Shown: positions 1 to 7,545 of the stretch, one piece after another
Layout of the letters: every line of letters starts with the position of its first letter
Position numbering within the stretch: the stretch's first letter is position 1
IMG/VR virus record: IMGVR_UViG_3300033153_013547
Location: 62,001-126,000 of that record
DNA from: a virus
Reading direction: 5' to 3' (one strand)
DNA: 64,000 nt
The notes under the pieces: generated by a model
Told to the model about the DNA's origin: nothing
The model's database searches: none
Seen by the model: only the letters and a program-made list of their open reading frames with translations
Position numbers and translations under genes: made by a program

Positions 1-64
1 CGCGTACATTGGGTGTAAATGGATTACGACCGATGCGATCAATCTTTTTCCATCTTCTGTCCAT
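1..64 (-). CDS. partial gene, N-terminus only, unknown
   Basis: The minus strand shows a strong ribosome binding site (AGGAGG, then AAAGCGG) followed by an ATG at 64 and 21 open codons running off the left edge. The visible residues begin MDRRWKKIDRIGRN and are basic. Nothing more can be said about function. It is the last visible member of the minus-strand block that continues to about 11.4 kb. Confidence 0.6.
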   Translation of the reverse strand, partial: MDRRWKKIDRIGRNPFTPNVR

Positions 65-586
65 CCGCTTTCCTCCTAAACTTATGGTTTTTGTTTGTTT
101 GACCAATACAAGAACAAAAACCATAATCAGTCAAGAATGACTGATAGATGTAATTCCCATTTGACAAATATTAGAGTCAAATAGTGACTTACCCTTGTTC
201 ACCCAGCCATCTTTTTATTCAAAAGGGAGCCCAATGCAAGCATTCAGGCAAAGATGGATCAGTCAAGGTGTCTTAATACTAAAAATAAGCAGCCAAGCAA
301 ACAGGGCTGTAATCAAAAGCATTTCTATAAATGCTCCTTTTGCAACCCAGCATTTGTGGAATGCTTTGTTTGCTTGACCAATACCTATGGCAGAGCTAAA
401 ACTTCAGTCAATAAACCAGCCTACCTTTTGACTGATCTTTGACATGATCAGTCAATGTCATAGTAAGCCAATTCCAGCATCTACAAGCTGCCAAAGATGC
501 TTTATTGAGATAGAAGCAATCCTTGGGACCCAACTTACCACATATTGGGTAGAGGATTCTTCTACTCTTCAACCAACATATTCCCA
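65..586. other. non-coding region with repeated ATCAGTCA / TGACTGAT motif
   Basis: I see no convincing gene here. The octamer ATCAGTCA or its complement TGACTGAT occurs at 126-133, 138-145, 258-265, 429-436 and 447-454. Two pairs are inverted (126/138 with a 4-nt loop; 429/447 with a 10-nt loop) and could form hairpins or bind a dimeric protein. A related palindrome lies at 1069-1084. Two short plus-strand open frames have no ribosome binding site and are probably chance. Confidence 0.4.
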
Positions 587-982
587 TTAGTTGGTTGTTG
601 AGGTCTTTTCCCTAATAGACAAAAACTGAATGTCTGGAAGATGTTCTGCTAAGCAACCCACTTCCAAATAAACCTTAGTGTCTTCTGCAGGAATGCCACT
701 ATTTACTACAGAAATTTCAATAAATAGTGGCACTTGGGGATATTTCTTTATATCATCATGTAACAGAAATATCCCAGTATTCCTGCTATGTTTCCCCATA
801 TCTATATGCAATTGGTAACCAATATACCTCATAGAAGCATCTGAGCAATGAAGACGCATAGTAAGTAGAAGATAACTGCTTGGAAGATTCATGTCTTCAG
901 ACAAATTTTCCAACTGCACATGATTATAGATCCAATGAGGTAAGAATTCTAACAGAGTAGCAATCCTTTCTTCAGAAAGCAT
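587..982 (-). CDS. hypothetical protein, 131 aa
   Basis: A 131-residue acidic soluble protein with no recognised family. The start is set by AGGAGG seven bases before the ATG. The N-terminal third is predicted helical (SEERIATLLEFLPHWIYNHV) and the rest alternates hydrophobic strands, so a small alpha/beta fold is plausible. It stands alone with AT-rich non-coding DNA on both sides. No membrane segment or cysteine motif is seen. Confidence 0.75.
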   Translation of the reverse strand: MLSEERIATLLEFLPHWIYNHVQLENLSEDMNLPSSYLLLTMRLHCSDASMRYIGYQLHIDMGKHSRNTGIFLLHDDIKKYPQVPLFIEISVVNSGIPAEDTKVYLEVGCLAEHLPDIQFLSIREKTSTTN

Positions 983-1166
983 TGTTATCCTCCTGTTTTT
1001 GTATTTTGTGAAGACAACACTTATATTATTCCTAATAATAGAAAATTATAGGAAAATGTGAAATATTTGCTGATCAGTCAGCATCACAAAAAAACAGAGT
1101 TGCAACTATGGTTTGTTGTGGTTTCTGTCTTTCCTACAATTTTTTAGGAATTTGATTGCAAGAAAA

Positions 1167-1235
1167 TTACTGGTCCTTCCAACTCATGCAGTCTTCATGA
1201 AATTGCGTAAGATTATGATAAGCATCAATAATCAT
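1167..1235 (-). CDS. possible 22-aa micro-ORF overlapping the upstream gene
   Basis: The ATG lies inside the last codons of the 1225-1545 gene and is preceded by GAGG six bases upstream, the same spacing as neighbouring starts. The peptide MIIDAYHNLTQFHEDCMSWK ends two residues later with TAA. Translational coupling to the upstream gene is likely if it is real. It is too short to assign and could be chance. Confidence 0.35.
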   Translation of the reverse strand: MIIDAYHNLTQFHEDCMSWKDQ

Positions 1236-1545
1236 GATTATCCTCTATTTGTTGTTTCCATCTGAGCATGGCTTTTTCTGCAGCCAACTTTGCCTTGTAA
1301 ATACAAGGTTCAAAACCATGGAATGCAGGATCATCTACAGTTCCTAAGGGTATAGACCAAAGAGTTGTCTTAGTTCTACAAAATGATCGTTTGCTGAATA
1401 GTCGCCATGCCCAATTACTATCATGAGATAGGCCTCTCCAAACAATAGCAGCAACTTTTGATCCATCAGGCAAAGAAGTTACCCATTGCCATTCAAGCAA
1501 TACTGGTTTCCAATTACCTACTAATGATTTTGCTTTCTCAATCAT
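1225..1545 (-). CDS. small phage protein, four-member paralogous family (copy 1)
   Basis: 106 residues. It shares a two-part signature with the products at 2276, 2632 and 2902: an N-terminal K-x-x-x-G-x-W segment (SLVGNWKP) and a C-terminal C-x-x-KAK-x-AAE helix (CIYKAKLAAEKA). Between them lie beta-like segments rich in aromatic residues (WVTSLPDG, NWAWRLF). The start follows the stop of the 1550-1807 gene by only a few bases, so coupled translation is likely. Function is unknown; four copies in 2 kb suggest recent amplification under selection. Confidence 0.75.
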   Translation of the reverse strand: MIEKAKSLVGNWKPVLLEWQWVTSLPDGSKVAAIVWRGLSHDSNWAWRLFSKRSFCRTKTTLWSIPLGTVDDPAFHGFEPCIYKAKLAAEKAMLRWKQQIEDNHDY

Positions 1546-1549
1546 CTTG

Positions 1550-1807
1550 TCAGTCAGTGAGCAAACATCTTTGATCTTCTGGTCCTACTACAATGAATGT
1601 CTTCAGTGTTAGTGGTTTAGATTGTTCTTTTACCACAGGGGTTTCCACTTGTTCTAATTTCAGTTGTTGTTCAGATATACCAATAGTAAAGATCAAAGCA
1701 AGTATAATAATTCCAATTACTATATTGCTAACAACAACAATCATAGGAGAGCAGTTTGGATTGTTGATATAACATCCACTGCTACAAGCATCTCTCAATT
1801 CTTTCAT
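1550..1807 (-). CDS. small membrane protein, 85 aa
   Basis: One long hydrophobic stretch at about residues 22-43 (MIVVVSNIVIGIIILALIFT) predicts a single transmembrane helix. A cysteine-rich N-terminal segment (ACSSGCYINNPNC) precedes it and a polar C-terminal domain of about 40 residues follows. The start has GGAAGAAATC before the ATG. It lies just upstream of the family protein at 1225 and is probably cotranscribed with it. No family recognised. Confidence 0.65.
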   Translation of the reverse strand: MKELRDACSSGCYINNPNCSPMIVVVSNIVIGIIILALIFTIGISEQQLKLEQVETPVVKEQSKPLTLKTFIVVGPEDQRCLLTD

Positions 1808-1957
1808 GATTTCTTCCTTTTACACATTTTTCTACTGCAATGAAGACAAAACTATGTTCTATGGCATGAAGGAAAGGCTACCCATCACTGGCACAAAACA
1901 ACAAGAAATAGAGAGTAACAAGAGTAACAATAGTCCTGCTGAAATCAAGTAATTTAT

Positions 1958-2145
1958 GAGTAAATCAGTTTGTGAATCAATGGATGAATTCTTGGATAAA
2001 AAAGGTAAATTAGGTGGTAAATCAGTAAATAGATCAATGGGGGGATGAATGGATGGATGAGTCAATGGATTCTTGAGTAAATTCTTCAATAAATCAATGG
2101 ATTCTTGGATGAATCAATGGATAAATCAATGGATAAATCAATGGA
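1958..2145. repeat. degenerate 12-bp tandem repeat (GGATAAATCAAT-like)
   Basis: Units related to GGATAAATCAAT or GGATGAATCAAT recur about a dozen times, cleanest at 2107-2145. The period is a multiple of three. On the minus strand a 76-codon frame at 1859-2089 runs through it and ends in a leucine-rich segment, but its only start is a TTG without a ribosome binding site, so I do not call it a gene. Replication slippage is the likely origin. Confidence 0.6.
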
Positions 2146-2275
2146 TTCTGCTGTAAAAAAGGACTCATAGCAGCCTCTCTCAATCCATTCATTTCCTCAT
2201 TTTCCCATTCCTGCCCATATTTTTCCCATTCTCACCCACTCTATCCCCTGTTTTACCCACAAATTGACATTATTT

Positions 2276-2605
2276 TCAGATCTGCTCACCCTCAAGCCAC
2301 TTGACTGATGAAAAACACTCATTGATGTATGCCTCAGCAGCTATCTTAGCTTTGTATGCACATTGTGCAGATTGACAAATTACAGAAGGTCCCCAATATC
2401 GTTGTGAGTCTCTTATCCATATTCTCCAAAAGCATGTGCTCCCAAGAACCCTGACTTGACATTGTCCTTCAAGAAAGTCTTGCCTGTCAAGAGACCAAAA
2501 GGAAAAATACATTTTGCTTATTATCACTAGTGGTTCATTGCTTTGAAGAAAATGGATAGGATCATTCCTATCTTGCCAAATGCCTTGAAGTTTAGTTATT
2601 GTCAT
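2276..2605 (-). CDS. small phage protein, four-member paralogous family (copy 2)
   Basis: About 109 residues from the ATG that aligns with its paralogs (MTITKLQGIWQD against MKIAKIRGIWDH in the 2902 copy). An in-frame ATG six codons earlier at 2623 is an alternative. The shared C-terminal signature is C-x-YKAKIAAEAYI, followed by an SSVKW segment also present in the 2902 copy (SPVKW). A central WRIWIRD strand matches WVIWIKE in the 2902 copy, so these two are the closest pair. Function unknown. Confidence 0.72.
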   Translation of the reverse strand: MTITKLQGIWQDRNDPIHFLQSNEPLVIISKMYFSFWSLDRQDFLEGQCQVRVLGSTCFWRIWIRDSQRYWGPSVICQSAQCAYKAKIAAEAYINECFSSVKWLEGEQI

Positions 2606-2631
2606 ATTCCCTGTTTTATCCATAGATCAAC

Positions 2632-2877
2632 TCACAAACAGCCATGTTTAGATAAATACTCTTCAACAGCCAATTTAGCAAGATATACACACCTTCTATA
2701 ACCATTGGCTTTCTTTGATCCTATTCTCACATAAAAATATGTCTTGCCTGGGTAAAAAACAGAAGGATAGATATGAGCATAAACCTTGTGGTTCCCAGTA
2801 GAGGCAAACAAACACTTTTCTCCATTATCTTTATCACTCTCTTTTTCCCAGTTACCCAGTAGTTTTCTTGCTTTCAT
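2632..2877 (-). CDS. small phage protein, four-member paralogous family (copy 3)
   Basis: 81 residues, the shortest member. It begins MKARKLLGNWEKE and ends with the shared CVYLAKLAVEEYL helix. The middle (VYAHIYPSV, TYFYVRIG) is beta-like. It lacks the C-terminal extension of copies 2 and 4. It lies 24 bases after the 2902 gene and 8 bases before the longest form of the 2276 gene, so the three form an operon. Function unknown. Confidence 0.72.
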   Translation of the reverse strand: MKARKLLGNWEKESDKDNGEKCLFASTGNHKVYAHIYPSVFYPGKTYFYVRIGSKKANGYRRCVYLAKLAVEEYLSKHGCL

Positions 2878-2901
2878 GCTTTCTCATTTTTATATTCACC
2901 A

Positions 2902-3195
2902 CTAACTGAATTCATCCATGATAGATTCAGTTAGTTCTAGGTTATACCACTTGACTGGTGAATAATGTTCTTCTACATATGCTTCTGCTGCCTGTTTAGC
3001 CTTTTGTATGCAGGTAGCCTCTTGGATTATAACAAATTTCCACTTTTCAGCAGGTTCTTTTATCCAAATTACCCAGTAGAGATTGCCTCCTGACATGGTG
3101 ATTCTGATCGTTCCAACAAGAGGCAGAGAAGCAAACGAAGTCCAGTGTCCCTTGTAATCATGATCCCAAATACCACGAATCTTGGCTATTTTCAT
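2902..3195 (-). CDS. small phage protein, four-member paralogous family (copy 4)
   Basis: 97 residues with a good start (AAAGGA, then AAATATT before ATG). The N-terminus MKIAKIRGIWDHD and the helix CIQKAKQAAEAYVEEHYSPV carry the family signature. It is the first gene of the 2276-2632-2902 operon. The conserved Trp, Cys and KAK-x-AAE residues point to a common small fold. The family is not one I recognise. Confidence 0.75.
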   Translation of the reverse strand: MKIAKIRGIWDHDYKGHWTSFASLPLVGTIRITMSGGNLYWVIWIKEPAEKWKFVIIQEATCIQKAKQAAEAYVEEHYSPVKWYNLELTESIMDEFS

Positions 3196-3280
3196 AATAT
3201 TTTCCTTTCAATTCATAATTTATCCCCCTCTTTTTGTAAGTAAGAGGGGTAAATAGGAAAAGTTACTAACAACAACCAAC

Positions 3281-3323
3281 AATAGACCCCTATTCTTGGG
3301 GGGTCTATTTAGTGATTTTTTTT
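3281..3323 (+). terminator. hairpin with T-tract, terminator-like on the plus strand
   Basis: The arms AATAGACCCC and GGGGTCTATT (3281-3290 and 3300-3309) form a perfect 10-bp stem with a 9-nt loop, followed after six bases by eight T. It looks like a rho-independent terminator for plus-strand transcription, although no plus-strand gene precedes it. It may block antisense reading into the minus-strand operon. Confidence 0.5.
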
Positions 3324-3396
3324 GGTGTGAGGCAACTTTTTTAGACATGTGAGGAAAGAACTTCTTAGAGGTATAAATAAACAGCCTTTTCCATAC

Positions 3397-3438
3397 GCAA
3401 ACTAATAGCTTCATAAGCTTATGAAGCTATTAGTTTGC
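3397..3438. repeat. perfect 42-bp palindrome
   Basis: The 21 bases from 3397 (GCAAACTAATAGCTTCATAAG) are followed immediately by their exact reverse complement, with no spacer. Such a site can bind a symmetric protein or extrude as a cruciform. It sits in a gene-free stretch upstream of the 2902 operon, so an operator or promoter-proximal control site is possible. Confidence 0.85.
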
Positions 3439-3583
3439 TTCTAGGAAGAATGGAAGGAATCTGTTTATAATCTAAGAAATAATTGGTTGATCAGTAGATG
3501 AACCAATTGATTAGTTGATTATTGTGATGTTATTCTGCTTTTGTAGAGCAGTAATAACTTGAATTGATTTGTGAATTAAATGA

Positions 3584-3678
3584 GGGTGCGGGGGCTTCGC
3601 CCCCGCACCCCCCAAAGTATTGTTGTGTGAGATTGATTATGGATCAGGAAGAAGAGTGCGGGGGGCTTCGCCCCCCGC
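3584..3678. repeat. two GC-rich hairpins in AT-rich DNA
   Basis: Two stem-loops share the core GCGGGGG-CTTCG-CCCCCGC: 3584-3610 (11-bp stem) and 3658-3678 (8-bp stem). Both stand out from the AT-rich background. A third GC-rich stretch at about 3768-3788 (GCCTCGGCTTCGCCTCGGC) shares the CTTCG core but is mostly a direct repeat. They resemble scattered palindromic units or bidirectional terminators. Confidence 0.6.
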
Positions 3679-3824
3679 CAGGAGGGTAACCTGTTTGTGT
3701 TATTATGTAGGGTTGATTGGTTTATGAATTTATGAATGAATTCTTGCTTGCTTGCTGAAAGAAAGGGTGCCTCGGCTTCGCCTCGGCCTATTCTGGGGGG
3801 TAGTCCTGTTGTTTGCTGCAATGA

Positions 3825-3890
3825 ATGTTCTACCAGACAAGTGTTTATAAAACAGGGGGGTGTGTTGTGCTAACTTGCCTGGTAGAACAT
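3825..3890. repeat. 18-bp inverted repeat, 30-nt spacer
   Basis: The arms at 3825-3842 (ATGTTCTACCAGACAAGT) and 3873-3890 are complementary except for one position. A 72-codon plus-strand frame begins inside the left arm but has no ribosome binding site and is probably not a gene. The structure may be a regulatory hairpin or a protein-binding pair. Confidence 0.55.
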
Positions 3891-4029
3891 AACAAAGGGA
3901 GAATGAGATGCCAGAATAATAACAACTTATCTAACTTTGGGTTGTTTATTGAGCCAGTAGGTTTTTTGGCGGAAAACCTTGTTCCAGTGTGCGGAGAACA
4001 GTTAGACTGGCTAACCGATACCAAACAAA

Positions 4030-4081
4030 AACAGGGTTGTTAGCTAGCTAGTAAGCGCCACAATACAATAACAACCCTGTT
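4030..4081. repeat. 13-bp inverted repeat near the 3' end of the 4133 gene
   Basis: AACAGGGTTGTTA at 4030-4042 is exactly complementary to 4069-4081, with a 26-nt spacer. It lies about 50 bases past the stop of the minus-strand gene at 4133 and may act as a transcript-end hairpin, though it has no T-tract on the minus strand. Confidence 0.5.
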
Positions 4082-4132
4082 CTAGTTCAGTATGTGGGTA
4101 TGTGGGTTTCGTCACAAGTATGATAATATCTC

Positions 4133-4606
4133 TCACTTGGTTTCCTCCTTAGTGAAAATCAACATAGTCTGAAGATCATCAAGACTCTTCATAGTTGTCT
4201 TGATGATTTCAATCATGAATCTGATGGCTGCTTCATCATTCAAGCACATTTGGATCAATTTATCTGTTGGTGTATTGACAAAGTCTAAATCTGTTGAAAC
4301 TTTGTCAATTTCTGGTCCAGTGAAGAGAACATCCTTGGTTCCATTAGGACCAGTATGGAAAATTTGTGTAATTTGTGTGTTGTATTTAGGCATTTGTTTC
4401 TCCTGGGTTGAGTAGTCAATGGCGAATGGCTCTATAGTTGTGTTATCTTTTGTGTGTTCTCTTTTTATCCTGCCGTATTCGTCACTGAGCTCGTCGAGTC
4501 TTGCCCGAGTTTTGTTGCATAGTTCTTTGTCGCCGTTTTGTTCTGCTTTCTGGAGTATGGGTCGTAGGTTATGTATCTCTGTTTCTATGTCTTTAGCTCG
4601 ATCCAT
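4133..4606 (-). CDS. hypothetical protein, 157 aa, with possible internal start
   Basis: The start ATG at 4606 is six bases after GGAG. Residues 1-55 are a charged heptad-like helix (AKDIETEIHNL, CNKTRARLDEL), probably a coiled coil. An in-frame ATG at 4393 has the same GGAGAAACAA-ATG upstream sequence, so a shorter 86-residue product (MPKYNTQITQIF onward) is likely made too, or two genes have fused. The C-terminal part is acidic and helical. It overlaps the end of the upstream gene by 14 bases. No family recognised. Confidence 0.7.
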   Translation of the reverse strand: MDRAKDIETEIHNLRPILQKAEQNGDKELCNKTRARLDELSDEYGRIKREHTKDNTTIEPFAIDYSTQEKQMPKYNTQITQIFHTGPNGTKDVLFTGPEIDKVSTDLDFVNTPTDKLIQMCLNDEAAIRFMIEIIKTTMKSLDDLQTMLIFTKEETK

Positions 4607-5060
4607 TTGTTTCTCCAAATAAATCCAATGTGTTGATCAACCTGATTCCTATGTTGGTCAATGCATTGAGTTTTTTCTCTAGTTGTGCGATTCTGTTGAT
4701 ACGATACTGGTTGATCCTGTCTTCCGCAATATACAGTTTGTGCTTACTGCCATTATCAAAATCCCATATGTGGATATGGGCGATTATGATTTTGTCATTG
4801 CGGTTCCAAAACTCTACTTCTTTGTGACATGGAGAGCCCGTGTGAATACCCGAAGAGCCGTCTAGGACATTGAAAACTTGATGAATTTTTGAGCCATCTT
4901 CAAACAAACAATCAATAGTGCCTCCATGGGGGAAGGGGGCAATTTCTGTTGGAATGTTTGTTAGCACCTCGTTGGGTGGTGTACTGATAACATGTGAAAT
5001 CTCTGGAAACTCCCGTAGCAGTCTTTCCCAGACAATCTTTGATTCTTTGCTGATTTCCAT
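4593..5060 (-). CDS. hypothetical protein, 155 aa
   Basis: The start follows AAGGAGAGAAAATACC. The central part is beta-rich with several histidines (IIIAHIHIWDF, GSPCHKEVEFW) and the C-terminus is a helix (RINRIAQLEKKLNALTNIGI). No family is recognised. Its 3' end overlaps the next gene, which implies translational coupling. Confidence 0.72.
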   Translation of the reverse strand: MEISKESKIVWERLLREFPEISHVISTPPNEVLTNIPTEIAPFPHGGTIDCLFEDGSKIHQVFNVLDGSSGIHTGSPCHKEVEFWNRNDKIIIAHIHIWDFDNGSKHKLYIAEDRINQYRINRIAQLEKKLNALTNIGIRLINTLDLFGETNGSS

Positions 5061-5084
5061 GGTATTTTCTCTCCTTTTCTTAGG

Positions 5085-5360
5085 TTAGGGAGTTGGGGAT
5101 TTTTGTTTGGTGGCATATCTGGATGGCCATAGAGCCAAGATCCATATGGCACCAACAACACTGGCAGCAAGATTTGACGTTCCTGCTATCATTCCTGTCC
5201 CAAGGAAATGTGCTATGAGAAATGAAATAACAAAATTCATTATCAGATTGATAAGAGCATAACGACTCATCAATCGTTTTAGCCATAGAGGGCAAGATTC
5301 AGTAACAATGATTGTGAAAAATGTCACAACAATTATGGCTGTCCAGAGACTTGAGATCAT
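5085..5360 (-). CDS. membrane protein, 91 aa
   Basis: Hydrophobic segments at about residues 4-20 (SLWTAIIVVTFFTIIV), 35-53 and 60-78 predict two or three membrane helices with short loops. The start codon overlaps the stop of the upstream gene as ATGA, a sign of coupled translation. Size and topology would suit a phage holin or other small membrane protein, but no lysin gene is nearby, so I leave it unassigned. Confidence 0.65.
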   Translation of the reverse strand: MISSLWTAIIVVTFFTIIVTESCPLWLKRLMSRYALINLIMNFVISFLIAHFLGTGMIAGTSNLAASVVGAIWILALWPSRYATKQKSPTP

Positions 5361-5650
5361 ATCTGTAACAACCCCCTAAGTTTTATCATAGGCATCCGTC
5401 GTTGGTGATAGTAGCACTTGCGTTCATAGACTCTGACTGCTTTTTCAAATGCTTGAAAGTCTTGCTTGAGGGCTTCTAGGTCTTTTCTGATTGTCTCTTC
5501 CTCAAGATCAATTATGTATTGTAAGGATCTCTGGTAGTTGTTGATTTTAGCCCAGACTTCCAAGATCTTCTTTTGCTCTTCTGGGGTGAAGTGATAGTTG
5601 TTGTTGTTTTCAGGCATTTCGTTGAACAGCTCTTCTAATCTCTTGGTCAT
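5357..5650 (-). CDS. coiled-coil protein, 97 aa
   Basis: Highly charged and helical for most of its length, with heptad spacing across ITTLEEE-like segments (YIIDLEEETIRKDLEALKQD). The start has GGAGTTAAGTCATC before the ATG. It is coupled by ATGA overlap to the membrane protein at 5085, so the two may work together. No family recognised. Confidence 0.7.
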   Translation of the reverse strand: MTKRLEELFNEMPENNNNYHFTPEEQKKILEVWAKINNYQRSLQYIIDLEEETIRKDLEALKQDFQAFEKAVRVYERKCYYHQRRMPMIKLRGLLQI

Positions 5651-5699
5651 GATGACTTAACTCCAATTATTTATGTTTTCCTAAGGTATGACAGTTCTC

Positions 5700-6215
5700 C
5701 TAAAGGCAGGAGATATCATGAGAACAACAAGGGAAACCGTGTTTTTCTTCGTCCATTAGTTCCAATTCACAAATATGCAACGAAAATTCGATGGCTTCGA
5801 CGCTTTTTTTACCTAATCCTCTGATGCCAAGGAGGTCTTCTTTGCTTTTATCAACAAGCCATTCCAAAGGGGGATAATCCAGATATTGTGGTGGGTGTTT
5901 GTTGCCATGTAATTCTTGCCAATGAGCTAATTTGAGGATTTTTTGAACATAAGGCTCTAGGCCCAACACATGTGTTGTTTGGTTCAGAATGAACCTCATG
6001 GCTTCTTTACCCAATTGATCAGCATGTTCTTTGGCTCTTTCTGGGGTAGGGTGTAATTGCCTACTTAGACCTCTATTGGGTCCTTTCAACGTATGGACAT
6101 ACATGTAATATTCGTTGTTGCCAAGGACTTTACCAATCTCTATTTCCATCACATGTCCATATTTTTTAGTTAGTGTCCCGTCAGCATGTTCGACCCATCT
6201 TGTGGTGCTGTTCAT
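5700..6215 (-). CDS. protein with RNA polymerase alpha-CTD-like helix-hairpin-helix
   Basis: 171 residues from the ATG that overlaps the upstream stop (ATGA); an earlier in-frame ATG at 6248 lacks a binding site. Residues about 125-150 read DLLGIRGLGKKSVEAIEFSL, very close to the helix-hairpin-helix of the bacterial RNA polymerase alpha-subunit C-terminal domain, which binds UP-element DNA and regulators. The N-terminal half (RWVEHADGTLTKKYG, then a helix ERAKEHADQLGKEA) is not recognised. It may be a DNA-binding or host-polymerase-mimicking factor; that role is inference. Confidence 0.6.
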   Translation of the reverse strand: MNSTTRWVEHADGTLTKKYGHVMEIEIGKVLGNNEYYMYVHTLKGPNRGLSRQLHPTPERAKEHADQLGKEAMRFILNQTTHVLGLEPYVQKILKLAHWQELHGNKHPPQYLDYPPLEWLVDKSKEDLLGIRGLGKKSVEAIEFSLHICELELMDEEKHGFPCCSHDISCL

Positions 6216-6571
6216 GACACTTTTTGTTTTGTTGTTGTGGTATTCCATTTGGTTTCGAGTAGTATTCCTCCTGGCAAAACAATAAAGAACCAGATGGCGG
6301 TTGCCAAATATATGTTCATGATGTTGATGAGCAGACAGAGTATGCCGAAATAAACGATGAATTGCATGGTGTATTCGGCAATGTTTGTGATGAATTTTTT
6401 CATTTCTTCCCTTCTTCCCATCCCCTCTTTGAACTTGGAAATAGGATTGGGTGGCTGTATTTCCTTGACTTTGCCAAGACTATTGTAAGTCTTTGAGCAA
6501 ATCTTCCCAAAAAACCTGGGATTGTTGTATAACACAATACCCAGGATAACTACAATGATTAGAACTGGCAT
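6212..6571 (-). CDS. membrane protein, 119 aa
   Basis: Begins with a hydrophobic helix (PVLIIVVILGIVLY), followed by a basic loop of about 45 residues, then two membrane helices (FIVYFGILCLLINIMNIYL and TAIWFFIVLPGGILL). AAAGGAGCATGAA precedes the ATG. It overlaps the helix-hairpin-helix gene downstream. No family recognised. Confidence 0.68.
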   Translation of the reverse strand: MPVLIIVVILGIVLYNNPRFFGKICSKTYNSLGKVKEIQPPNPISKFKEGMGRREEMKKFITNIAEYTMQFIVYFGILCLLINIMNIYLATAIWFFIVLPGGILLETKWNTTTTKQKVS

Positions 6572-6627
6572 TTCATGCTCCTTTGAGTAGTTTTCCTACT
6601 ACTCTCTATGGTAATGAACAATAAACG

Positions 6628-6777
6628 CTAATCGTCAATTTCAATGACGAGTGCTGCTGCTGTTAGTGGCCGGATATCGTAGTCGCTGTAGTCGAAGCCT
6701 GGGGTTGCGCGGTGGAGTATTGTGCAAACGACGACGATGGTGATGATGATCAGGATTCTGATGATGATGTCTTTCAT
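6628..6777 (-). CDS. small single-pass membrane protein, 49 aa
   Basis: A clear AAAGGAG six bases before ATG opens a 49-codon frame: a basic N-terminus, one isoleucine/valine-rich helix (IIIRILIIITIVVVCTIL), then a polar tail ending in EIDD. The position between two minus-strand genes and the strong binding site support it as real. Function unknown. Confidence 0.65.
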   Translation of the reverse strand: MKDIIIRILIIITIVVVCTILHRATPGFDYSDYDIRPLTAAALVIEIDD

Positions 6778-6924
6778 CTTATTCTCTCCTTTTAATGGGT
6801 AGTAGTCGTGTTGATGCTCCCCTCTAACTACTATCCCTAAGTTTGGTAACGAATAATAATGGGCTACACCTAACTGGAGTGTGAGTCAGATGTAGCCCAA
6901 AATTGACTGAAAATTGACTGATGT

Positions 6925-7353
6925 TTAGCCCTGGAAACTGGCAGTGTTGCCTGGGGCTGCGTTTCGTTTCTGCATCTTGGTAATCCATGCTGCTCTTTCA
7001 ATAGAGCCTGCAGCCACCGTCTCGAACTCTTTGGCGGAAAACTGCTGAACGAGTTTGTCTACTTCAGCAATTTCTGCTTCTGAAATCTGTTCCCAACCCG
7101 TCTCTTTGTTGCCTTTGTGGATGTTGTAATTCATGTTGTCATTCTCAACATCGATGTTGAGAATGTGTAGAACGTAGGAATTGCTTATCCACTTGTTGGC
7201 AATTGTGAACATGATTGTGGGCTCGCTTGTGTTTTTGCCGGTTGCACTGTCAAACCATGTGCCCCAGGCGCTTGCAGTAACTGTTGTTCCGTCGTCATGT
7301 TCTCGGCTGACGGAGATGTCGTTGAATCCGCCTCTAATAACTTTGGTTTTCAT
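6925..7353 (-). CDS. hypothetical protein, 142 aa
   Basis: AGAGGAG, then AATTATCTC, precedes the ATG. The N-terminal two thirds are beta-strand rich (TTVTASAWGTWFD, PTIMFTIANKW) and the C-terminal third is helical (EAEIAEVDKLVQQFSAKEF). The layout, a beta sheet followed by a helix, resembles the 117-residue product at 11092, but sequence similarity is weak. No function assigned. Confidence 0.72.
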   Translation of the reverse strand: MKTKVIRGGFNDISVSREHDDGTTVTASAWGTWFDSATGKNTSEPTIMFTIANKWISNSYVLHILNIDVENDNMNYNIHKGNKETGWEQISEAEIAEVDKLVQQFSAKEFETVAAGSIERAAWITKMQKRNAAPGNTASFQG

Positions 7354-7511
7354 GAGATAATTCTCCTCTAAACAATGATTTTACCCAGTCAAAACAGGGG
7401 TTATTGAACCAGTTGGGTATGCTGGTTACCCCATGGGTGCTTACGCACCAAAAAAAAACATAGTGATGAACGCGATGGCCCTCCCTAGCCAGCCAGGAAG
7501 GAGCAAAAGGG

Positions 7512-7545
7512 GGGGAATAACTGACCACATGGCCAATTATTCCCC
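7512..7545 (-). terminator. terminator-like hairpin after the 919-aa gene
   Basis: On the minus strand GGGGAATAA pairs with TTATTCCCC around an inner TGGCC/GGTCA stem, and the structure is followed by CCC and four T. It starts ten bases past the stop of the 7556 gene and probably ends its transcript. Confidence 0.5.

Noticed and set aside
254-442. Plus-strand 62-codon frame with CSFC...CFVC cysteines
   Set aside because: No binding site and a location in repeat-rich non-coding DNA; the cysteine spacing is probably chance.
1859-2089. 76-codon minus frame ending in a leucine-rich segment
   Set aside because: Only a TTG start without a binding site, and half of it is tandem repeat; kept as a repeat, not a gene.
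3825-4043. 72-codon plus-strand frame
   Set aside because: Overlaps two inverted repeats, has no binding site and no protein-like composition.
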